IMG/VR virus record: IMGVR_UViG_3300035199_000360
Span: 1 to 22,748 of that record
Length of the DNA stretch: 22,748 nt
Strand: one strand, 5' to 3'
Origin: a virus
A program made the translations under genes and the position numbers. Below are positions 8,258 through 18,000 of the stretch, piece by piece. The notes beneath the pieces were generated by a model, which was not told where the DNA came from, searched no databases, and saw only the letters and a program-made list of their open reading frames with translations. Each line of letters opens with the position of its first letter. Position 1 is the stretch's first letter.

Positions 8258-8626
8258 ATGGCTTCATTTAGCGTAGCACTACCAATTTCCAGAGATAGCG
8301 ATGACGGATTTACCATGTTGAAGAGCTTTAGAAAGCTTATTAAACAAAATTTAAAAATGCTTTTATTGACGGCTCCTGGCGAGAGAGTGATGGAGCCTGA
8401 ATTTGGAGTCGGAATGAGGAACTATCTATTTGAAAACTTCACTTCGTCGACGTATAGCAAAATAGAAACAAATATCAGAAAACAAGCATCCATATACATG
8501 CCAAACATCAACATACAGGAAGTTCAATTCTCAGAGGGCGCCATAGATCAGAATAGAGTAAATTTAAGAATTATATTCTCAGTGCCCGCCATAGGAATAA
8601 CCGAAATGTTGGAGCTAACTACTTAA
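8258..8626 (+). CDS. 25: Baseplate wedge protein, gp25/gpW (TssE-like) family
   Basis: At 122 residues the protein is close to T4 gp25 (132) and P2 gpW (115). The family signature is clear: LLLTAPGERVMEPEFGVG at about residues 36-53, then MRNYLFEN, with a helix around MLKSFRKLIKQNLKM before it and amphipathic strands after it (INIQEVQFSEG, NRVNLRIIFSVP). In contractile injection machines this protein joins gp6 and gp7 equivalents in the inner baseplate and touches the first sheath ring, so it helps start sheath assembly. The gp6-like gene follows 15 bases downstream, the same partnership seen across contractile systems. The old 'lysozyme' label of the family is not a supported activity. The gene has its own likely promoter and ribosome site. 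The symbol is by family homology. Confidence 0.92.
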   Translation: MASFSVALPISRDSDDGFTMLKSFRKLIKQNLKMLLLTAPGERVMEPEFGVGMRNYLFENFTSSTYSKIETNIRKQASIYMPNINIQEVQFSEGAIDQNRVNLRIIFSVPAIGITEMLELTT

Positions 8627-8640
8627 AAAAGAGGATTTTT
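8626..8640 (+). promoter_or_regulatory. Ribosome site of the gp6-like gene in a small A/T inverted repeat
   Basis: GAGGA (8631-8635) is flanked by AAAAA (8626-8630) and TTTTT (8636-8640), so the Shine-Dalgarno would sit in the loop of a weak 5-bp A-U hairpin just 6 bases before ATG at 8642. The stem is weak and may mean nothing; the Shine-Dalgarno itself supports the start. Confidence 0.5.
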
Positions 8641-8641
8641 A

Positions 8642-10438
8642 ATGTCAGATCAACAAAAAAAAGTACTCCCCATAAACTATACGAATAGGGAGTTTGAGAG
8701 CATCAGGGGAGACTTGATGCAACTGGCGGAAAGGTTTTACCCGGATTCATTCCAAGACTTTAGCGAAGCTTCTTTCGGCTCGATTATGATAGATTCGGTA
8801 GCGTATGTCGCCGATCAGCTTTCGTTTTATTTAGATTATAACGTTAATGAGTCCTTCCTTGATACGGCATATCAATTTGATAATGTACTGCGCCATGGCC
8901 GAATTTTAGGATACAAATCTCAAGGGCGCCCTTCGACATATGGTTCGGTTGCCTTATACGTGGTTGTGCCGGCTAGCCAGACTGCTCTTGGTCCCGATAG
9001 CGCATATATCCCTTTATTGAAAAGAGGATCAAGATTTACATCGACTAACGGCCTCAATTATGTTTTAACCGAAAATATCGATTTTGCAAATTCTACCAAC
9101 CCGGTTGTGGTTGCGCGCATGGATCCAACCACTGGCGCCCCCACTCACTTTGCCATTAAGAGTTACGGAACTGTTGTTTCGGGCTATTTTAGTCAAGAAA
9201 CAGTATCCACTGGCCCATATGAGCGATTTAAGACCTTAAGGCTTTCAAGCCCGAACATCTCTGAAATAATTTCGGTATTTGATTCAAATGGTAACGAGTA
9301 TTATGAAGTAGATTATTTGGCTCAAGACATGGTTTATAAAGAATTGTCAAACATAAACTATAAGAATGACAATGTACCATCTATTTTAAAGCCTTATCTG
9401 GTTTCACGTAAATTTGTAGTTGAAAGGACCAGAAACGACGTGTTCCTACAATTTGGAAGCGGCGACAGTGCCGGCACAAATGTGGTAGCCGAACCACAAA
9501 ACGTAGCAATGGATGTATTCGGAAAAGATTACATATACAATACCACCTTTGATCCTACCCGGTTGATGCAAAATCAAACCTTTGGCATATCACCGGCAAA
9601 CACAACCTTAACGGTTACATTTAGAGTGACCAATCCGACTAACTCAAATTTATCAACTGGAGGTTTAACGGAGGTATCTAATGCTAGAATTGAATTTGCG
9701 GACAGGAATATACTAACAGAGTCCAAAATACGCGCCGTCGTTTCTTCCGTAGAAGTATATAACGAGGCGCCCATTGTTGGGAGCGTGAGTAACATCAACA
9801 CTGGCGAGCTTAAGCGAAGAATATTCGATACGTTTCCTACTCAAAACCGAGCAGTCACACAAGCAGACTACGAAAATGTTGCATATAGAATGCCGGCCAA
9901 ATACGGTTCTATAAAAAGAACCTCTGTACAAAGAGATCCAAGTTCTCAAAAAAGAAATTTAAATATGTACATTGTTTCCGAAGACGCGTTCGGAAAACTA
10001 ACAACTTCCAACGACACCATTAAAACTAATTTAAAAACATGGCTAAATCAGTATAGAATGATTAACGATACAATAGATATTTTGGATCCGTACATTATTA
10101 ATTTAGGAGTCGACTTTTTGGTTAAGACAGTAGTTGGGACTAACAAATACTCAGTCCTTGATGCTTGCGTAGACTCTTTGAAAGATTTATATAAGGTTGC
10201 ATTCTTTATTGGGGAGCCAATCTACATCTCAGACGTTTATAGTCGCCTTAAGGATGTTAATGGAGTATTAGATGTGGTCAAAGTTAAATTGGTCAATAAG
10301 ACGGGAACGAGCTATTCGGGATCGACGATCGATATAAATAAAAACTTATCTCCTGATGGTACTTATCTCGTCGTTCCTAAGAATGCAATTGTTGAAATTA
10401 AATATCCAGACACAGATATCAAGGGAAGAATTAGATAA
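8642..10438 (+). CDS. 6: Baseplate wedge protein, gp6/gpJ (Baseplate J-like) family
   Basis: The 598 residues compare with 660 in T4 gp6 and about 300 in P2 gpJ, so it is of the T4 type. The N-terminal region (about 10-60: INYTNREFESIRGDLMQLAE, FGSIMIDSVAYVADQLSFYL) carries the helical start typical of gp6, with LRHGRILGYKSQGRPS next. Residues about 397-430 (FPTQNRAVTQADYENVAYRM and AKYGSIKRTSVQRD) are the best signature of the Baseplate_J fold core. The C-terminal third has the expected strand/helix repeats and ends with NAIVEIKYPDTDIKGRIR. Gp6 dimers form the continuous inner ring of the baseplate and hold gp25 and gp7. The stop codon overlaps the next start by one base, so translation is probably coupled. 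The symbol is by family homology. Confidence 0.92.
   Translation: MSDQQKKVLPINYTNREFESIRGDLMQLAERFYPDSFQDFSEASFGSIMIDSVAYVADQLSFYLDYNVNESFLDTAYQFDNVLRHGRILGYKSQGRPSTYGSVALYVVVPASQTALGPDSAYIPLLKRGSRFTSTNGLNYVLTENIDFANSTNPVVVARMDPTTGAPTHFAIKSYGTVVSGYFSQETVSTGPYERFKTLRLSSPNISEIISVFDSNGNEYYEVDYLAQDMVYKELSNINYKNDNVPSILKPYLVSRKFVVERTRNDVFLQFGSGDSAGTNVVAEPQNVAMDVFGKDYIYNTTFDPTRLMQNQTFGISPANTTLTVTFRVTNPTNSNLSTGGLTEVSNARIEFADRNILTESKIRAVVSSVEVYNEAPIVGSVSNINTGELKRRIFDTFPTQNRAVTQADYENVAYRMPAKYGSIKRTSVQRDPSSQKRNLNMYIVSEDAFGKLTTSNDTIKTNLKTWLNQYRMINDTIDILDPYIINLGVDFLVKTVVGTNKYSVLDACVDSLKDLYKVAFFIGEPIYISDVYSRLKDVNGVLDVVKVKLVNKTGTSYSGSTIDINKNLSPDGTYLVVPKNAIVEIKYPDTDIKGRIR
10333..10340 (+). promoter_or_regulatory. 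Second exact TATAAATA octamer (weak late-promoter candidate)
   Basis: TATAAATA occurs inside the gp6-like gene, 97 bases before the start of the 522-aa gene. It fits the T4 late-promoter octamer but encodes part of IDINKN and is expected about once per strand by chance. Confidence 0.2.
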
Positions 10439-12006
10439 TGGGAATAAAAAGGTACAAAGCGAATGCAGACAATACCATCGTTAATGCATATCAGCCAAAT
10501 TTACGCACCCGCGGAACCGGCGCCAACTGTGGCGAGTCGGACGTATTGGAATGCTTTTCTATCTATGATCGCACGCTTCTTAGTGGTTCGAAAGGGGATG
10601 GCACTGTAGCGTCTTCCGAATTATCGCGTATTATTATTAACTTTCCAATTGCGGATATCAAAACAGATCGAACAAATGGTAAAATTCCGGCCTCCGGTAG
10701 CGTTAGCTTTTATCTAAGATTGTTCAATGCACAAACTTCGAAGACGGTCCCGCGCAATTTTAAATTAGTTGTTAATCCCATGTCTCAATCTTGGGAAGAA
10801 GGAAACGGAGTTGATCTAGAGACCTACAAAGATCAAACGAAGGGCGGCATCGGCTCAAATTGGATTTATGCATCCAGCGGAAGCAAGTGGCAATCTATAG
10901 ATGGAGATGATATAGTAGGAGGCTCCTACAAGACCGGCTCATCAGACCCTGCGTTCACTCAGTCATTCACCACCGGTCTTGAAGATTTGAAAGTTGATAT
11001 ATCCGATCTGGTGGAAAAATGGGTATCCGAGGACATTGAACGCTATGGGGTCGGTATTCGCCTTTCTTCGAGTTATGAAGCCTACTTTTCTAGTTCTTTG
11101 GGCGAGAATGTATCTAGCGGGAGTGTGCTCGACAATTTAGACGGCGCCAAAACTTCGTATTACACCAAGAGATTCTTTGCTCGAGGCAGTCAATATTTTT
11201 TCAAGCGCCCAACAATCGAGGCCCGCTGGAATTCAGTAACTCGCGATGACCGGGGAGACTTTTATTATAGTAGTTCTCTCGCACCGGCCGACGATAACTT
11301 GAATGTGTTGTATTTATACAACTATGTTCGCGGCCGCCTGGTCAACATACCTTCAATTGGCACCGACAACATTTACGTAACCTTGTATTCTGGCTCTTCT
11401 GCTCCCACTGGCTCAAAGCTTGTCCTCTACGATGGATATACCAATGTTACCGGTGGACATGTTTCAACTGGCATCTACTCTGCATCTATAGCGATTACGG
11501 CCGCTACAACGCCCCTTACTGACATTTTTGACGTGTGGCACGATGATAGTGGCACTCAATTTTTTACAAGCTCTGTTAAGCCCAAGACTCTGATGGCGCA
11601 TGTTAATACACGCGAGCCGACTTATTACATGAACATTACCAACATGAGGGATCGTTATCGCTCCGATGAAACGGCAAGATTTAATTTATATGTCCGAGAA
11701 AAGAATTGGAAACCCACGATATACACTGTTGCTTCCGAGCGCGTAGAGACAATTCCAGTGAACAGCGCCTCATATCGAGTATATCGCACGTATGACGGTC
11801 TCGAAGCCATACCTTATGGAACCGGTAGTGACTTCTGTACAGGTCTATCATATGATATTTCAGGCAATTATTTTGATTTTGATATGAACTTGTTGGATCC
11901 TGGATATGCGTACGCCCTCAAATTCGCCTTCTATGATCCTGAGTTAAAATCCTGGACAGAACAAAACGAAACCTTTAAGTTTAGAGTAGAGAGTTATGAG
12001 TATTAA
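10438..12006 (+). CDS. Baseplate-associated protein with DNRLRE-like beta domain (522 aa)
   Basis: ATG at 10438 shares its A with the upstream TAA, and AAGGGAAG lies 9 bases before it. The N-terminal ~275 residues follow the pattern of DNRLRE-type beta-sandwich domains: SRIIINFPIADI (about 63-74), SVSFYLRLFNA, then NPMSQSWEEGNGVD (about 113-126), a Gly/Ser loop with a conserved Trp, and LKVDISDLVEKWVSE (about 183-197) before YGVGIRLS. Members of that family are mostly carbohydrate-associated surface proteins. Residues about 285-400 read as an Ig-like beta region (NIYVTLYSG, KLVLYDGY), and the last ~110 residues (SYRVYRTYDGLEAIPYG, DFDMNLLDPGYAYALKFAFY) form another compact beta domain. Its place after gp6 is where T4 has gp7 and gp8, but I see no sequence tie to either. 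It probably belongs to the outer baseplate or the base of a fibre; glycan binding is inference. Confidence 0.65.
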   Translation: MGIKRYKANADNTIVNAYQPNLRTRGTGANCGESDVLECFSIYDRTLLSGSKGDGTVASSELSRIIINFPIADIKTDRTNGKIPASGSVSFYLRLFNAQTSKTVPRNFKLVVNPMSQSWEEGNGVDLETYKDQTKGGIGSNWIYASSGSKWQSIDGDDIVGGSYKTGSSDPAFTQSFTTGLEDLKVDISDLVEKWVSEDIERYGVGIRLSSSYEAYFSSSLGENVSSGSVLDNLDGAKTSYYTKRFFARGSQYFFKRPTIEARWNSVTRDDRGDFYYSSSLAPADDNLNVLYLYNYVRGRLVNIPSIGTDNIYVTLYSGSSAPTGSKLVLYDGYTNVTGGHVSTGIYSASIAITAATTPLTDIFDVWHDDSGTQFFTSSVKPKTLMAHVNTREPTYYMNITNMRDRYRSDETARFNLYVREKNWKPTIYTVASERVETIPVNSASYRVYRTYDGLEAIPYGTGSDFCTGLSYDISGNYFDFDMNLLDPGYAYALKFAFYDPELKSWTEQNETFKFRVESYEY

Positions 12007-15000
12007 AAAGCTCTTCGGAGCCTCTGATAAAGAAAAAAATTATCTATCAAATACCGACACTAAAGATGCGATCAATGAAGAGGTCGAGTCCACTAGAAAT
12101 TTAAAACAGCTCTCCATTCGCGACGATCAAAATATTCCGCACATTGATTATTCAAATCCTGCGAACTTCGCTAGATTTGGATCCGCTTACCTCTACTATA
12201 AATCTGCTATAGAGAGGATTTTGGATTACTATCCCTATGACGGATCCGGTGCAGAAATCCATCAGTTCTATAACGAAAGCCTGAATATAGAAAAATACAT
12301 TTTAGATAACCTTTATCCTCGCGCCCACGGGTATATCACCGTCAACGTTGATGGATATGGTACTTCGGAACCTACAAGGGTCGATGGTTACGGCGCGCCC
12401 GCAGCATCCTATCAAGAATACATTACTTTCTACGGGGGCCCCAATACTGGCTCTGGAGGGGACACAATTCAGCAGTTAATGCCGGATCCCACAGACAGTA
12501 AGTTCCAATATGCCAATATATATGATGAGGATATATATCAAACTGAGGGCCTCCCCTCAGATTATGGATCCGGAACAAGAACGTCCAACCTTCGATCGAA
12601 CTTTGATGATGGAGTTACGGTTGAGTTTTGGTTAAAAACTGGGTCACTGGGTGACGACTTTTCTGAGGGAATTCTTTCCGACAAACAAGTTGTTTTTGAT
12701 CTGTGGAACAATGAAGACACCGCTAGCGCTGATTATGGGCGCATAAGGGTTGAACTAACGAGTTCTGTGTCGTGCGATGCAAACGAAACCCCATTTTTCC
12801 TTTCGGTTCGATCGGGCTCCGACGGCATAAATACAGTCGCTTTAGGCCAGAATTTGGATAGCGCCCAGCTAACTGATTGGAATCATTATGCTATTACCAT
12901 AAAGAACTCAGGCAGCAATTTAATATCTAAATTGTATATTAATGGAGGTCTCAATCACGAGAGAACCGATACCAGTGATGCTTTGGGAGAGCTTAAGTCA
13001 AAGAACATGACCGGTCGCATCGGAGCCCTCTTAACCGCCCCTGCCGGCACCGCCGCCACGGCCGGCGCCGGAAAACTCTCTGGGTCTATGGATGAGTTCC
13101 GCTTTTGGAAAGTCGCACGTAACGGCCAACAGATCGGCCGCAATTGGTTCACGCAAGTCCGCGGCGGTGTCAACACAGATATCGCAAACACCACATTAGG
13201 ACTATATTATAAGTTCAACGAGGGCATTACTGACGACACAAACATAGATCAAGTTGTATTAGACTACGGTGGTAGAATATGCAATGGTCTTTGGGCAGGA
13301 TATGGAAGCAACTCTAGAAACACAGGCTCAGCCATTTTGGAGGCCTCAGCATCCATTAAAGAATACAAAGATCCAATTATACGATCTCCTCATTATGCGG
13401 TAACCGATCTTAAAACCGGATTATTGGCCAGCGGATCATTCCACGATGCTAATACTAATTCTTCTTTCTTAAGTTTGGTTCCCGGCTGGATTTTAGACGA
13501 GCAAGACAGAGAAGAATTAAGTGACCTAAGCAATATCGCACACATTGCCGGCGCCTATTTTGATAAGCTGTATTTGCAAATTTCAGAACTTCCAAAATTG
13601 AGACAAATGAATTATGTTAGCGGTGCTTATAAGCCGTTCACTTTTGCTGAGCACTTGCCCCAGTCTCTTGGTCTTTATACTCCCGATCTTTTTGTCGATG
13701 CAAGTGTCATGGAGAGATTCGCCAACCGAACAGACACCGAGCTATTTGAGGGAAGCTTAGAAGAGGTTAAAAACTTAATTTATATTAATCTCTATAACAA
13801 CTTAACTAATATTTTTAAATCAAAAGGCACCGAAAAGGCAATTAAAAATGTTTTGAGATGCTTTAACATTGACGATAAATTATTAAGAGTGAGCGTAAAC
13901 TCAAACAATGCGGAGTATGTCCTCAAGAACAATCTACAACAAACCTTAATTAATAAAAATTGCTTGAACCTAAACGAGCAACAAAACATAGGAGGAGTTG
14001 TTTATCAGTCCTCCGACGGAGCCTCGTTCACCACCCAGGAGCGCGCCCATACACGCGGATATATTTCTGGATCCAACGATCACGAAGAACTCGGCCTAGG
14101 CTTTACGATGGAAACCAATGTAATATTTCCACATTATATGAAAAACAACGACAAGATAGCACGTGATTTTAACACAGTGTCTTTATTCGGGGCTGTTATG
14201 GTGGATACCGGTAGCACGAACAGTAAGACCGGTAAAGATACGACCACGTTGGCATACGATAAAGCCAATTTTCAAGTGCTTGCCGTTAGAGATTCTCAAT
14301 TTTCTAAAAATATACATTTTAAACTAACCTCTTCGTTGTCTCCCGGATTCGGAACTGAACTTACAAGCAGTACATATCTCAATGTTTATGACAATCAACT
14401 GTGGAACTTATCGGTCCGCCTGAAGCCTAATAAATATCCCTACGCCGGCTTTGTAAGCGGCGCCGCGATCACGGATGTCGCGACCACCTACGAGCTGATC
14501 TTTAAAGGAATTAATACAGAAAGCACCAACATAAACCAAAGCTTTAGAGTAACTGCGCCTGTCAGTAACGCCGTCGGCCGAGAATTTCTTAAAGCAGCTA
14601 AAAGAGCTTACGTCGGCGCCCAGAAAACAAATATAACAGGCAACTTAGTTTACCCCTCTGACGTTCTTATCTCTTCTACTAAATATTGGGCCCGCCATAT
14701 CGGCGATGACGATCTTCTGCAGCATACACTGGATCCAGAAAATATCGGTATTTCCGGCTCACTTCAAAATATATCGCCTTTTTCGACCACGCCACGAGAC
14801 GAATTCACAGACGATATTCTCAACAGTGATACTTTGGCCTTAAATTGGAACTTTATAGGACTTACGGGGTCTACAACGTCTCCCGGAGTGTTCACAACAG
14901 AAGACTATAGTTCGGGCTCACTTGAAGAAATCGCTACCCAGGGGTGGGTAGGTAAAGTCGCAGGCTATCGACACCCAGCCCGATCGGAAGGGTTTAATGT

Positions 15001-18000
15001 CTCAAACATCGATCGTAAGCATTTTAACTCCTATCGACTGATAAGCCCAGAACAAGTTGTATCATCTGATATGGTACAAATTTTTTCTGATAACGATGAG
15101 TTATTTCCTAATTTTAGACGAGAAGAGATTTTACCTAACTACATTTATACAATTGAAAAGAGCCTTTATAACGCCATTTCAGAAGACATGCTAGATTTCT
15201 TCGCCGGCGTTTTGGACTTTAATAACATAATTGGCCACCCCGTTAACCGATATCGAGCCCGGTATAAAGAGATGGAAAAGCTGAGAGAAATCTTCTTCAG
15301 AAGAGTCAATTCAGTCTCTGCAGTAGAAAAGTACATTAAATATTATAAATGGTTTGATGATACTCTTACTGAAATAATCTCACAACTAGTACCAGCTTCT
15401 TCTGAGTTCGTCAACGATGTTTTGAATGTTGTTGAGTCTCATGTGCTCGAGAGGAACAAATATAAATCAAAATTTCCAACATTGGATTTTATACGAGATG
15501 ACTTAGATAGTGTAATCATGGGTGTGCACGAAAGAGAATATCCTTGGTATGCGGGATCTGCTCCGCCCCCGGAGTCGCCACGACCTACCGATCAGCGCGA
15601 GTGGTTTTGGAAGCGCAGAGCGATGCGCACAGCCACAGAGATCTCTGCTACTCTCCCGGATGGAACTGCCGCAACAATAATAAATCAACAACGAGAACAA
15701 TTTAAAGATACCATCTATGCCAGGCCTCACTTTAGCATGTCTCTGGCACAAGTATCAACGGTTGGTGGTCAGCGATATTTAATTCCTGATCTAGATCTAC
15801 AAAGATTTACAACCACATATGCCTTCAAAGTTTCTGATATAGAAATGATAAGAGATTCAAATGTGCACGTTGGAACCAACTACTCCCCTCAAAAGAATAT
15901 TGAATTTTCGGCCGCCACATTTCGAAGTTTGAGCAAAATCGAGAGAGACAATAACACTTATATACCACTTAATGTCTTGTTGGCTACCTCCAAAGATATG
16001 GTTGAAATCCCGGAATTTAGAGACCCATCAGAACCAAAAGACAAGATTAAGAAACAAACGCGAGACTTTAAAGTTCTGTACGGCCCAGATTTTGGTGATG
16101 GGTTAACTTATCTCAATACAACGTCGCGTTATGCATTTCCTTTTAACATCGTTAGTTCATCTGTGAGGACAGGATTCAACACCGAAGTTGTAAGCAATTT
16201 GACTTCTGGTATTGAAATCACAAACCGGCACCATGAAGGCTGGGGCGAAGGAAACAATGTCGGCCTTCAAGGGCCCTTCACTCGCGCAAAGGTTGGTGGC
16301 CATCAATCACGGCATGTTCCACTAAACAAGGGCACTGACAATTGGATGACGCGCCCAGAAAAAGATAAAATTCTAATTGGCACCTGCGGCGGCTCATGGC
16401 CACAGGGCGCAGTAGGACTTACAGATCCTTTCTATCCCTACCCGGAAGCCAACGATATTGGCATGCCGCCCTACCCGTTAACAGCTGCTCAAGGAGCAAT
16501 ATATTACCGCGATCAGATCGCCCAGCGCCCGTTTAACCTCAAGAATATTCAGATAGTCACTGGCTCAAATGAACTTGGAAACTACACCTATAATTACGAG
16601 GTGGTTAGCTCAGTTGGTGCTCACTCTAATCCGCGTCAATTCATCGAAAGTCAACCTACTCTACCGACTGGTGCCTTCCAGCAGCGAGCGACAGCCTCCA
16701 CACAGATTAGAGGATTATGGGATATACATCGAACATCAGAAGAGCATTTTCAATGGATTTCAGAATATTCGACGGAATACTTAGATAACACCGCAAACAA
16801 GTCAATTATTGTGGGGAGATATAGAACCGCCGGCGGCATCGAACAAGAAACTCTGGGGTATAAAGGTTTCCGCGCTAGCGAATACTCTGTATACAATGCT
16901 GTCCCATACCGAAATCTCACAGTGCTTAAGCCAATGCAGCCCCCCTCTGGGGTCGTCGGTACCGATACACTATTCAGCACCCTGGGAAGTTCAACGCCAT
17001 CTGATATCAAGGTAATAGATATCCACAACCAGCCGTACGGCCTTAATGCCCATCAGGCGCGCCATACCGCACGATTTGGTAGAGACTCCCTGATAGTCAC
17101 AGGCACCAGCATGGCGACCAACGGACCCGGAGCATCTTATGATCAGTCTCCAGGCTGGCACAAAATTAACAGAAACAACAAGCAAATAGTGGCCAACTGT
17201 GGCGAAGAAACTATTCACTCAAACTCCAACACAGGCATTGCCAACTTGTCGGGGCTGTCTATGGGAACGGCCGTCAACTCTGGCAACACACAATATGGCA
17301 AGCTCTATCATTCGTCTTCCTTTGTGGATGGCGCCGGCACTCTTACCGCCACCACTTGGACGGTCGGATTATGGATTAAACCAAATGCCAATATTGGAAA
17401 CTACAGTAGTTTAGTGTCCCTAGGGGATAATGGAGCCTCCTCGAATAGAGATATTGCGCTAGATTTTGGTATCAAAGTAAACGCGAGTTATGATCGCTTG
17501 AGTCTGTGGTCCAAGTCTGATGCCGGAGACAAAGGGAAGTTTTATGGAGATATAGAATTAGTTCAAGGATCCTGGCAACATGTCGCATTCACGTGGAACG
17601 GCGCCCAAGGCACAACTCCAACCTTCTATGTGAACGGAGTGGCCGACACTACTAATACTGATCAGGCCGCCGGCGGTGCTAACGTGTCAGTAAACAGTGT
17701 GGGATCAGGGCAATCATATATTGGAGGAACCAATAGAGATTCATCGACTTCCCACAAGAGTCTTCCACAAATAGATATCGATGAAATTGTAATTTATGAT
17801 GAGGTTCTGACGGCCGCAGACATAAGCACTCTCTATGCCAACGGCGGAGCCCTTAATCTAACAAGCTCAATTGCACCTAAAACCGGATCTTTGGTTACGT
17901 GGATTCGTTGTGGCGATGTGGCCGGCGATCCGACAGAGGGTTCGGAGGTGGATGTAGCCGTTGCCGGCTATGCGGGATATTTCCACGATCAGATGGGAAA

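Noticed and set aside
8258-8626. Lysozyme activity for the gp25-like protein
   Set aside because: The family was once labelled as lysozyme, but the residues seen are those of the structural wedge protein, with no glycosidase motif.
12543-12560. 7-bp inverted repeat CTGAGGG-CCTC-CCCTCAG
   Set aside because: It is within coding sequence, has no T run for termination, and a stem this short is expected by chance in 22 kb.
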